Below the pieces are notes generated by a model. It had not been told where the DNA came from. It worked only from the letters and a program-made list of their open reading frames with translations, and ran no database searches. From Pirellulaceae bacterium (GTDB lineage Bacteria; Planctomycetota; Planctomycetia; Pirellulales; Pirellulaceae), in the NCBI GenBank assembly GCA_030744095.1, contig JASLRF010000413.1, forward strand, positions 1 to 15,129: DNA of 15,129 nucleotides, read 5' to 3'. The position numbers were made by a program, and so were the translations under genes. This document shows, piece after piece, positions 1 to 6,721 of this stretch. The first letter of the stretch is position 1, and every line of letters begins with the position of its first letter.

Positions 1-2
1 AA

Positions 3-83
3 GAGACGCTGAGCAAGGCCCGCGGCCTGCTCAAGGCAATCGAGATCACCGAGGCACGGGCTGGCGGAACCTCAACGTCGTAG
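3..83 (+). CDS. C-terminal end of an unidentified protein (partial)
   Basis: An open frame enters from the left edge and stops at TAG 81-83. It gives 26 residues, beginning ETLSKARGLLKAIEI and ending in a Gly/Ser/Thr-rich tail. The Lys/Leu/Ala-rich composition suggests a helix, and the codons look like those of the neighbouring genes, so I favour a real gene end. The fragment is too short to assign a family. It would converge with nirBD, leaving about 30 bases with no obvious terminator. Another reading is that it is chance open frame. Confidence 0.4.
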   Translation, partial: ETLSKARGLLKAIEITEARAGGTSTS

Positions 84-113
84 ACGTCTGCAATTCGGTG
101 AAGGGCGGCACGG

Positions 114-3100
114 CTATGTGGTCTGCATTTCAGTGACTTCGCCTGCATGGTCGGCCACAGCGTTGGCTATGGTGTCGCACGCACCCACGCAGTGCCGTTG
201 CGTGGCGAGCAGTGCGTCCAGCTGTATTTGCGGCGGCAACTCCACCAACACTGCGTTGCCATCGATTCTCACCGGAAAGATCTTGATGGAAAAGTCGTCA
301 CCCGACAGGCACTCGCCGGTTTGCAACGAGAAGGGCTTTTTGTGCAACGGGCAGGAAATCTTGGGGGCCTCTCCCGCGCTGCCGACGATGCCGCGAGAGA
401 GCACAAACGCGTTCTTGTGTGGGCACATGTTTTGGCAGGCATACCACTGACCTCGGCTGGTGAAGTTGAAGACGGCGATCTGCACTTTGCCGTACTTGAT
501 CGCGGCACCACCATTCTCGGGGAAATCCGCCGTTCTGCCGACGTTGACCCATTTCTTGAGGGACGGGCGTGGCGGATTTGAATCGTCAGTGGGCGGAGGT
601 GGATCGAGGGCGCCGCCTGGCAAACCGCCGTCCGGCGCGCCGACATACGATCCAAGATCGGAAATTGGCACGAAGTCCTTCGGCCAGTCGGCTGGCCGTC
701 GTTGATTCCGTTCGGCCACGACTTCGATGCCTTGCTCGGTTTCGTCCGTGTCAACGAATTGGCGAAACAACTTGCATTTTTCGGGATCGTTGACGACCTC
801 CTTCCATTCGCATTTGTAAGTATCGACGAGGTACTGCATTTGTGTTTCGAGTTCTTCACAGAGGCCGAGGCTGTCTTCGATCACGACGTTCTTCAGCTGT
901 TGGATGCCGCCTTCCAAATTCTCAAGCCAAACAGCCGTCCGCGCCAGTTTGTCGGCCGTGCGAATATAGTAGATCATGAACCGGTCGATGTACTTGACCG
1001 CCGTCGCCTCGTCGATGTCCGTGGCCAGCATCTCGGCGTGTCGTGGTTTTGCCCCGCCATTTCCACCGACGTACAAGTTGTAGCCGTTCTCCGTGGCGAC
1101 CAGTCCGATATCTTTGCACTGTGCCTCGGCACATTCCCGAATGCAGCCGGAAACGGCCATTTTCATTTTGTGTGGAGAACGGATGCCTCGGTAACGTTGT
1201 TCCAGGCGGATCGCAAAGCCTACCGAGTCCTGGACACCGTACCGGCACCAAGTCGTCCCAACGCAGCTCTTTACCGTCCGCAGCGATTTACCGTAAGCAT
1301 GGCCACTTTCGAATCCGGCGTTGACCAGTTCTTCCCAGATCGCGGGCAGCTGCTGAACCTGCGCGCCAAACAGATCGACACGCTGACCGCCCGTGATTTT
1401 GGTGTACAGACCAAACCTCTTCGCGACGCGACCGAGCGTTATCAGTTTATCGGGTGTGATCTCACCGCCGGGCACTCGAGGAACTACGGAATACAGGCCG
1501 CCGCGCTGCACGTTGGCCAGAAATCGATCGTTGGTGTCTTGCAACGTCCAATGCGTGGGTTCGGTGATTTGTTCGTTCCAGAGGCTTGCCAGGATCGAAG
1601 TCACTGTGGGCTTGCAAATCTCGCAACCGTCGCCCCTGCCGTGGCTGTGGATCAACGCCTCAAAGTTTCGGATTTGTTTCACCTGGACGATCTCGAACAG
1701 CTCTTGACGTGTGTAGGCGAAGTGTTCGCACAAGTCCATGTCGACCGTTTTGCCGGCCGCCACAAGTTCCGTGTTGAGAATATCAGTCAGCAAAGGCACG
1801 CATCCGCCACACCCTGTGCCGGCTTGGGTACATGCCTTGACATCGCCAAGCGTCACGAGGTTGTTATCGCGAATCGCCGCACAGATCTGGCCCTTGGTGA
1901 CGTTGTTACAGGAACAGACTTGTCCGTCATCGGAGATTGAATCCGCACCCAACGCACCGCCGCCGCCGCTTCCGGCGATCAAAATGCCCGGAGCACAGGG
2001 GAGGGGATCCGGGTTCTTGGCCAGTGCTGACAGAAGGGCGTAGTCCGCGGCATCACCCACCAAGACGCCGCCTAGCAACCGTGTCCCGCTCAGATCGAAC
2101 AACAGCTTCCTGTAAACTCCACCAAACGGATCTTCATAGAGCAGCGGTTGTGCGCGTTCGGGGCCGGCTTCGTAGTCTCCGAAGCTGGCAACATCCACAC
2201 CCATCAATTTCAGTTTCGTCGATAGGTCGCTGCTGGTGAATGACATCTGCCGGTCGCAGAGATTGCCGGCTACGATTTCAGCCATCTCGTAGCCTGGTGC
2301 GACCAGGCCGTAGATCATACTGTCGTGCAAGGCGACTTCGCCGATGGCGAAGATGCTAGGATCCGAGGTTTGCAGGGTGTCGTTGACGATCACCCCACCT
2401 CGCTGGCCCACGTCAATGCCGCAATCACGCGCGAGTTCATCACGCGGACGGATGCCGGCCGAAATAATGATCATGTCGACGTCCAGGACTTCGTCGTCCA
2501 CGAAGACCATCCGTTGGACACGACCGTCACCCTGAATCTCCTTGGTCGCCTTGTTCAAGTGGACTCGAACACCCAAGTTTTCGATTTCGCGGACGAGCAG
2601 TCGCGAACCGGCATCATCGACCTGTCGGGGCATCAACCGCGGCGCGAATTCAATCACATGCGTTTCAAGGCCCAAATCGTAGGTGGCTTTGGCGGCTTCG
2701 AGCCCCAGTAGGCCGCCACCGATCACGGCAGCGCACCGGACCTTTTTCCCGAACGCCATGATTCGTTGCAGGTCTTCGATGGTCCGATAAACAAAGACGC
2801 CGCGCAGCTTGACGCCTTCGATCGGCGGCACGAAGGGGTATGAGCCTGTGGCCAGCACCACGTGGTCGTACGCGATCGACCGGTCATTGTCTGAGTGCAC
2901 GATCCGTTGCTTTCGGTCGATGCGATTGGCTCGATCTCCAATATGAATATCGACGCCGTTGCGCCGGTACCACTCGAGATTCGCCAACATCAGTTTCTCG
3001 GCGTCGCGATGGGCGAAGAACGAAGTCAGCCCGACGCGGTCGTAGGCGGCCCGCGGTTCTTCGCAAAACGTGATGATTCGGTAATGTCTCGACTCGTCGA

Positions 3101-3182
3101 ATTCGACGAGTTTTTCGCAGAAACGATGGCCGACCATTCCGTTGCCGATTACGACAATCGTCTCAGCGTTCTTGGTGATCAT
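114..3182 (-). CDS. nirB: Assimilatory nitrite reductase, NirB-NirD fusion
   Basis: This cytoplasmic enzyme reduces nitrite to ammonium with NAD(P)H. At 1,022 residues it is longer than NirB alone (about 850) because a NirD-type Rieske domain follows. Visible in order: an FAD-binding GNGMVG near residue 13; an NAD(P)H-binding GGGLLG near 153; a BFD-like [2Fe-2S] site with C423, C425, C458 and C461; a second small Cys pair (CEIC); the siroheme/[4Fe-4S] cysteines C640, C646, C680 and C684 (CVGTTWC and GCIREC); a Pro/Gly/Asp-rich hinge at about 850-875; and a Rieske-like domain from W878 with all four ligands, C920, H922, C944 and H947. About 40 extra residues follow, including CVGAC. The ATG at 3182 has AGAGGA just upstream. 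A sigma-54-type promoter lies about 340 bases upstream. Fusion of the two subunits resembles fungal nitrite reductases. The catalytic assignment is secure. Assimilatory rather than detoxifying use is inferred. Confidence 0.95.
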   Translation of the reverse strand: MITKNAETIVVIGNGMVGHRFCEKLVEFDESRHYRIITFCEEPRAAYDRVGLTSFFAHRDAEKLMLANLEWYRRNGVDIHIGDRANRIDRKQRIVHSDNDRSIAYDHVVLATGSYPFVPPIEGVKLRGVFVYRTIEDLQRIMAFGKKVRCAAVIGGGLLGLEAAKATYDLGLETHVIEFAPRLMPRQVDDAGSRLLVREIENLGVRVHLNKATKEIQGDGRVQRMVFVDDEVLDVDMIIISAGIRPRDELARDCGIDVGQRGGVIVNDTLQTSDPSIFAIGEVALHDSMIYGLVAPGYEMAEIVAGNLCDRQMSFTSSDLSTKLKLMGVDVASFGDYEAGPERAQPLLYEDPFGGVYRKLLFDLSGTRLLGGVLVGDAADYALLSALAKNPDPLPCAPGILIAGSGGGGALGADSISDDGQVCSCNNVTKGQICAAIRDNNLVTLGDVKACTQAGTGCGGCVPLLTDILNTELVAAGKTVDMDLCEHFAYTRQELFEIVQVKQIRNFEALIHSHGRGDGCEICKPTVTSILASLWNEQITEPTHWTLQDTNDRFLANVQRGGLYSVVPRVPGGEITPDKLITLGRVAKRFGLYTKITGGQRVDLFGAQVQQLPAIWEELVNAGFESGHAYGKSLRTVKSCVGTTWCRYGVQDSVGFAIRLEQRYRGIRSPHKMKMAVSGCIRECAEAQCKDIGLVATENGYNLYVGGNGGAKPRHAEMLATDIDEATAVKYIDRFMIYYIRTADKLARTAVWLENLEGGIQQLKNVVIEDSLGLCEELETQMQYLVDTYKCEWKEVVNDPEKCKLFRQFVDTDETEQGIEVVAERNQRRPADWPKDFVPISDLGSYVGAPDGGLPGGALDPPPPTDDSNPPRPSLKKWVNVGRTADFPENGGAAIKYGKVQIAVFNFTSRGQWYACQNMCPHKNAFVLSRGIVGSAGEAPKISCPLHKKPFSLQTGECLSGDDFSIKIFPVRIDGNAVLVELPPQIQLDALLATQRHCVGACDTIANAVADHAGEVTEMQTT

Positions 3183-3211
3183 GGGTCCTCTTGCTGTTAT
3201 CGGGCTAGCAA

Positions 3212-3236
3212 CAGCTCGGCGAACGATTGCGAGCTG
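3212..3236 (-). repeat. Stem-loop in nirBD leader, start-proximal
   Basis: CAGCTCG (3212-3218) and CGAGCTG (3230-3236) form an exact 7-base-pair stem with an 11-base loop. It lies about 30 bases upstream of the nirBD start, close to but not covering the Shine-Dalgarno AGAGGA. It could affect translation initiation; that role is inferred. Confidence 0.4.
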
Positions 3237-3329
3237 CTCTTGGGATTGACTTGAAACATCGAGTGACCGTCAGCGCACGCAACTATCGAGGCTGTGCCTC
3301 GGACCGGCGCGAGCTATCGCTCGATTGTG

Positions 3330-3370
3330 GCGACCTGCTCCCCGACCAACCTGCGGTCGGTGCCCGTCGC
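3330..3370 (-). repeat. Nested stem-loop in nirBD leader
   Basis: The inner arms CCGACC (3342-3347) and GGTCGG (3355-3360) are exact with a 7-base loop. The outer arms GCGAC (3330-3334) and GTCGC (3366-3370) are also exact, so two inverted repeats share one centre. This is the most structured part of the presumed leader. Function unknown. Confidence 0.4.
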
Positions 3371-3469
3371 TAGAGACTTGGCTCATATCTAAAGAACAAC
3401 CAGATACAAGCCTTCTAGTGCGGACAAGTTGGGACACAAGTCGCAGTGCACGCAGCGCGCGCCAGCTGC

Positions 3470-3493
3470 CAACGGCTGGAGAGGGAGCCGTTG
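3470..3493 (-). repeat. Perfect 8-bp stem-loop near the start of the nirBD leader
   Basis: CAACGGCT (3470-3477) and AGCCGTTG (3486-3493) are exact reverse complements around the 8-base spacer GGAGAGGG (3478-3485). In a nirBD transcript the loop reads CCCUCUCC. That could pair with Shine-Dalgarno-like purine tracts, including the AGAGG of nirBD itself and the GGAGAGGG at 4025-4032 on a + strand transcript. The stem is seen directly; the pairing partners are inference. Confidence 0.45.
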
Positions 3494-3520
3494 TGTAAGG
3501 GTTTGATTTCTTGCTCGAAT

Positions 3521-3535
3521 GCAAACTGCGTGCCA
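3521..3535 (-). promoter_or_regulatory. Sigma-54 (-24/-12) promoter driving nirBD
   Basis: Read on the - strand the sequence is TGGCACGCAGTTTGCA (3535 down to 3520). It matches the RpoN core TGGCACG-N4-TTGCW at every specified base, with the required 10 bases between GG and GC. The predicted start is about 3509. Orientation toward a nitrite reductase gene suits RpoN control of nitrogen assimilation. Activator sites would be expected at 3536-3855. Confidence 0.65.
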
Positions 3536-3647
3536 CGGACAGATCGCGCCTGGTGAGCCTGCTACGTTGATAGGCGAATTGATGTACGCCCTGCGTGCAA
3601 ACCGATCATGGCAGATGTCCATATTGCTGCTTGTTTAAGCAACCATG

Positions 3648-3662
3648 GCGCGTCAATCGCGC
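3648..3662. repeat. Palindrome GCGCG-TCAAT-CGCGC
   Basis: Exact 5-base arms (3648-3652, 3658-3662) flank TCAAT, about 113 bases upstream of the nirBD -24 element. The distance suits a remote activator site, but the arms are short and GC-only, so chance is possible. Confidence 0.25.
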
Positions 3663-3828
3663 ACCGCCAAGCGTCGCTTGTTCTGTTCCGACGAACTGAT
3701 TGACCGTATCGCTTCTATGACGTTGGTTTGCTGCGGTTCTCTCCCCATGGCCTCTCTCCCAGGCCGCTGCCGCGTCCGACCAGAGGGCATTAGTCTCTGC
3801 GATTGGAGCCCAATCTACCAGATTAACT

Positions 3829-3847
3829 CCGCGATGATGAATCGCGG
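3829..3847. promoter_or_regulatory. 19-base palindrome beside the + strand sigma-54 promoter
   Basis: CCGCGAT (3829-3835) and ATCGCGG (3841-3847) are exact reverse complements around GATGA. The element ends 8 bases before the -24 box (3856). Its symmetry and place suggest an operator or activator site. The protein that would bind it is unknown. Confidence 0.35.
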
Positions 3848-3855
3848 CACCAGGC

Positions 3856-3870
3856 TGGCACGGTCTTTGC
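3856..3870 (+). promoter_or_regulatory. Sigma-54 (-24/-12) promoter, + strand
   Basis: TGGCACGGTCTTTGC matches the RpoN core TGGCACG-N4-TTGC with the correct 10 bases between GG and GC; the following base is G instead of A/T. The predicted start is about 3882. No start codon with a good ribosome site follows until 4203. The promoter may therefore give a long leader for the hydrolase gene or an untranslated RNA. Confidence 0.55.
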
Positions 3871-3881
3871 GTTGCCGGGGA

Positions 3882-4066
3882 AAGAACCACGGCCATCGCA
3901 GCCAATGAGGCCGAGACGCTGGAGTTGGAGCCGATATTGACTTGAGGTTCGAGCGACGTCTGACCGCTCGTCTGGGCTTCAACGTCTTCGATTCCCCGTG
4001 CTCGCTTGGCCGGCTCCAATGGAGGGAGAGGGCCGGAGGATGTCCGGCTCGGCGGCACGGTTTTTT
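3882..4066 (+). ncRNA. Possible sigma-54-driven small RNA
   Basis: This is the stretch from the predicted start of the + strand sigma-54 promoter to a T6 tract (4061-4066), about 185 bases. It contains an exact hairpin CGAGCG/CGCTCG (3950-3970), a purine tract GGAGGGAGAGGG (4021-4032) and a second hairpin at 4030-4050. I see no plausible coding frame of its own. The T-tract lies 10 bases after the last hairpin, farther than in a standard terminator, so the 3' end is weakly supported. It could instead be the leader of the hydrolase gene. Confidence 0.25.
4030..4066 (+). terminator. Weak terminator candidate: hairpin then T6
   Basis: GGGCCGGA (4030-4037) pairs with TCCGGCTC (4043-4050), allowing one G-U pair, around loop GGATG. 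Ten bases later comes TTTTTT (4061-4066), then CTT. The stem is strong, but the gap to the T-run is longer than in typical intrinsic terminators. Confidence is therefore low. Confidence 0.25.
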
Positions 4067-4132
4067 CTTAGAAGATTCACGATGAGCTCGCATTTTAGCG
4101 CCACAAACTCGATTCGTCCGCCCAATCTGCAT

Positions 4133-4160
4133 TTGCCTGTTTGCTGCCGCGCAATAGAAT
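4133..4160 (+). promoter_or_regulatory. Sigma-70-like promoter for the hydrolase gene
   Basis: TTGCCT (4133-4138) and TAGAAT (4155-4160) are spaced by 16 bases and match the -35 and -10 consensus at 4/6 and 5/6. A start near 4167 would give a leader of about 36 bases ending in AGGAGG (4192-4197). This could drive the hydrolase gene independently of the sigma-54 site. Planctomycete promoters are poorly defined by consensus, so it is tentative. Confidence 0.3.
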
Positions 4161-4202
4161 TGTCGGGAATCAATCGATGGGCGACTTGCACAGGAGGATG
4201 TG

Positions 4203-5531
4203 ATGGATTGCCGAACGAAGCGCATTGTTGCACTGCTGACGGCAGTTGTCGGATACTGCTTTCTGTCGACGGTTGCGTACGGCGAGAATGAAGTTGCGTC
4301 AATTCAGGTGATTCATGACCGCGAGGCTTTTGTCACCACGATCAATGTGCCCTCACGAGACGGATTGGTTTCCTGGACTGACATTTTCCGAGGCGTGTCG
4401 CGTGCTCGAGGCTTTGACGATCGGGCGCTTGAGGATTTTGGTTCGCGCGGTGCGTTTCCCATCGACAGCCCGTTTACGCGACCGATCCTGGCGGCGATGA
4501 ATGCAGCGTTTGCGCCGGACATCCGCTTCCGCATCACGGAGGTTCCGGTGTCTGGCGAGCCATCTCAGTTGCAGATTCGATTGGATCGCAAAGCACTTTT
4601 GGCATCGCATCGGGAGATCACGCGACGATTGCGTAATACGGTCAAAGCCAGGATCAAGGTCGCGAGGCCCTACGGTCTACGCTTCGATCGCGAGTGGCAA
4701 CGAACTGCGTCTGATCAGCCGGTGGTCCTGTTAGTTCACGGGCTGCAGTCCAGCGGTAACCACATGGCGAACTTGTTGGTTCGTCCACGTGCAGCGGGCT
4801 TGCCGTGTGGGGTTTTTGACTACCCCAACGATCAACCCATCCAAGACTCGGCCGCGTTGTTGGCGCGCGAACTGCGTGATTTTCGCAAGACGCATCCGGA
4901 TCGGCGTGTGACGTTGCTCGCTCACTCCATGGGTGGTCTTGTCGCTCGGGCCGTAGTGGAGGATCCGAGATTGAATCCCGGCAACGTCGATCAGTTGATC
5001 ATGATCTCACCACCGAATCATGGCTCGGTGCTCGCCGAATTTGGCTTCGGTCTCGATCTTTGCGAGTCGGTCCTCGGCGCGGCTCGACGTGATCGTGCTC
5101 GCTGGACAACTGCGGCGATCGAAGACGGGCTGGCAGACGCCCAAATCGATTTGCAGCCGGGGTCACCATTCTTGACCGCATTGAACGCTCGGCGCCGCAA
5201 TCCGCAGGTTCGTTACTCAGTGTTCTTGGGCGATACTGCACAACTGAAGGCGGGCGAGTTGGCTTCGGCCCGCCGGATGCTAGGTAAGGCCGGCGAGTCG
5301 AGTCGTTGGGTTCAGTTTTTTGGCAGCCGCGTGGACGAGTGGTTGGCGGATCTAGACGAAGTGATCGATGGACGGGGTGACGGTGCGGTGGCTTTAAAAC
5401 GCGGTCGTTTGGAAGGTGTGGAGGATACTGTGGTTCGCCACTTCAGCCATCTGAGCTTCAATCAATCGCCAATGACCGGCGACGCCGAACTGGTTCTGGG
5501 CGACGTGATGAAACGATTGACGCGCTTTTAA
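4203..5531 (+). CDS. Exported alpha/beta-hydrolase (lipase/esterase-like)
   Basis: This 442-residue protein has a signal peptide: basic MDCRTKR, a hydrophobic stretch, and likely cleavage after AYG. It should therefore act outside the cytoplasm. Residues about 30-165 have no motif I recognise. The hydrolase fold follows: an oxyanion strand LLVHG (H179), a nucleophile elbow AHSMGG with S242, a probable acid D393 in GRGDGAV, and a probable catalytic histidine H416 (or H413) in HFSHL. The order resembles PGAP1-like and triacylglycerol lipase families. The substrate cannot be told. I chose ATG 4203 because AGGAGG ends 5 bases before it; GTG 4200 is too close. It stops 5 bases short of the convergent methyltransferase gene. 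Upstream signals include a sigma-70-like promoter and, farther away, a sigma-54 site. Confidence 0.85.
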   Translation: MDCRTKRIVALLTAVVGYCFLSTVAYGENEVASIQVIHDREAFVTTINVPSRDGLVSWTDIFRGVSRARGFDDRALEDFGSRGAFPIDSPFTRPILAAMNAAFAPDIRFRITEVPVSGEPSQLQIRLDRKALLASHREITRRLRNTVKARIKVARPYGLRFDREWQRTASDQPVVLLVHGLQSSGNHMANLLVRPRAAGLPCGVFDYPNDQPIQDSAALLARELRDFRKTHPDRRVTLLAHSMGGLVARAVVEDPRLNPGNVDQLIMISPPNHGSVLAEFGFGLDLCESVLGAARRDRARWTTAAIEDGLADAQIDLQPGSPFLTALNARRRNPQVRYSVFLGDTAQLKAGELASARRMLGKAGESSRWVQFFGSRVDEWLADLDEVIDGRGDGAVALKRGRLEGVEDTVVRHFSHLSFNQSPMTGDAELVLGDVMKRLTRF

Positions 5532-5536
5532 TGCGG

Positions 5537-6721
5537 TCAACAACAGGAATCCGGCCCACAGCAATCGGTAGTGGGCAATTCGGTCTTGATGAAACCGGTT
5601 CCCTTAGTTTCGCGCGGATCACGGATCGCATCTTGCCGGCAGTCGAATGGTTCGGCCGTGTCTGCGTTGACCTGCGTGTAGGGCGAGAGGGCGCAGAAGT
5701 GTTCCGCGTAAGGCGCATTGGTATAGATGTCGAATGTTTTCTTGCAAACGGCAGTCCGCACACCCCGACGCAGCAGATGGCCATCATCGTCGGTAACGCT
5801 TTTCCAGGGGCCCCGGTAGATGACGGCTTGCTTATGATCCTGGCACGGCCCCTCTTTTCCTTTGAAGGCGCGAACCGTGATGCTGCGAAACTCGATGCCC
5901 TCGACCGTGGCCCATGGTTCGACCTGTCGCTCGACGATTTCAATTCCGTAAAAGCCTGCTTGCTGGAACTGGACGAGGAACTCAGCCTCCTGATGCGCTC
6001 CGCTGATGCAGCCACTCCACAAGGTCGGATCGTTCTGTAGCCGCTCTGGAACGGGCTCGTCGCAAACGATGTCGCTAATGACAGCGCGGCCGCCCGGATG
6101 GAGGACGCGGAAGACTTCAGCAAACAGCCGTTGCCGTTCGCGTGGGCTAACCAGGTTCAGGACACAATTCGAAAGCACCACGTCGACCGAATCGCTCTCC
6201 ACCATCGGCTGTTCCGTGCGCAGTCGCTGCGCATGGTCTTGCGCGCCAAGCCAGTCGTTGGTTGTGGCGATTGGCTGGCTGGCGAGGAAGGACTCGAACT
6301 TGTCCAGATCAAGCGCCAGATCCTGAATCCGGCCCCTATGGAATCTGACGTTATGCCAACCGATACGATCGCCGATTTCCTGTTGATACTGGTGAGCCAA
6401 AGCCAACATGTCGCTGTTCATGTCGACGCCGATCACACTTCCCTTTTCGCCAACCACTTGTGACGCGATGTAGCAGATCTTCCCGCCACCCGATCCCAAG
6501 TCCAAGACAACTTCGCCTGTTTGCACATAGCGAGACGGATCCCCACACCCGTAGTCACGGTCAATCAGCTCTTGGGGCAGCACTTTTAGGAGACTGGTGT
6601 CGTATTGAACGGGGCAACACAAAGCTGGTTCGGAGGCCTGTGAAGCGGCAGAATATCGCTGCCCGACCGCGTGTTCGATGTTCAATCCCGTTTCTTTTCC
6701 CTGTCCCATCGTACCGCTCAT
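5537..6721 (-). CDS. arsM: ArsM-like arsenite S-adenosylmethionine methyltransferase
   Basis: A predicted cytoplasmic class I methyltransferase of 394 residues that probably methylates trivalent arsenic. Residues C35-C36 (ALCCPV) open a conserved segment running to GCGDPSRY. The SAM-binding motif VLDLGSGGG is at 72-80, with the acidic VIGVD downstream. C186 in NCVLNL and C238 in SGCISGA sit where ArsM proteins carry the two arsenic-binding cysteines, which is the main reason for the call. After about residue 270 comes an extra C-terminal domain ending CCGPDSCC, a likely metal-binding tail. I chose ATG 6721 over the GTG at 6763 because AAGGAG lies 9 bases upstream. No arsR, arsenite pump or radical-SAM arsS is in the window. 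A related methyltransferase with another soft-metal substrate remains possible. Confidence 0.8.
   Translation of the reverse strand: MSGTMGQGKETGLNIEHAVGQRYSAASQASEPALCCPVQYDTSLLKVLPQELIDRDYGCGDPSRYVQTGEVVLDLGSGGGKICYIASQVVGEKGSVIGVDMNSDMLALAHQYQQEIGDRIGWHNVRFHRGRIQDLALDLDKFESFLASQPIATTNDWLGAQDHAQRLRTEQPMVESDSVDVVLSNCVLNLVSPRERQRLFAEVFRVLHPGGRAVISDIVCDEPVPERLQNDPTLWSGCISGAHQEAEFLVQFQQAGFYGIEIVERQVEPWATVEGIEFRSITVRAFKGKEGPCQDHKQAVIYRGPWKSVTDDDGHLLRRGVRTAVCKKTFDIYTNAPYAEHFCALSPYTQVNADTAEPFDCRQDAIRDPRETKGTGFIKTELPTTDCCGPDSCC

Larger units (their letters stand above)
3183..3509 (-). promoter_or_regulatory. Long structured 5' leader of nirBD
   Basis: If transcription starts 12 bases after the -12 element of the - strand sigma-54 site, at about 3509, nirBD carries a leader of about 327 bases. 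It contains at least four exact inverted repeats: 3470-3493, 3330-3370 (nested), 3310-3323 (CGAGC/GCTCG, 4-base loop) and 3212-3236. I find no poly-U run marking a classic attenuator. I do not recognise a known riboswitch or an ANTAR-type pair of hexaloops. The start site and any regulatory role are inferred. Confidence 0.35.
3536..3855. other. Intergenic region between outward sigma-54 promoters
   Basis: About 320 bases without a convincing gene. Open frames exist on both strands (for example 3645-3908 on + and 3606-4058 on -). They have no good ribosome site, no recognisable domains and atypical Ser/Pro/Arg-rich composition. The stretch holds two exact palindromes (3648-3662 and 3829-3847). 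It is the natural place for enhancer-binding-protein sites serving both promoters. Confidence 0.4.

Noticed and set aside
702..1940. 412-codon open frame on the + strand opposite nirBD
   Set aside because: It lies in exact antisense codon register to nirBD, a known way to get long chance frames. It has no ribosome site and no recognisable domain.
3183..3509. NasR/NasT-type antitermination leader or known riboswitch
   Set aside because: There is no terminator with a U-run and no paired hexaloop hairpins, so only a generic structured leader is claimed.
3389..3622. 77-codon - strand frame with CVHCDLC near its end
   Set aside because: The Cys cluster is suggestive, but the frame spans the sigma-54 promoter and a perfect hairpin and lacks a ribosome site.
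3606..4058. 150-codon - strand frame and overlapping 3645-3908 + strand frame in the intergenic gap
   Set aside because: Both have unusual composition, no Shine-Dalgarno and no family resemblance, and they cover strong promoter-like elements.
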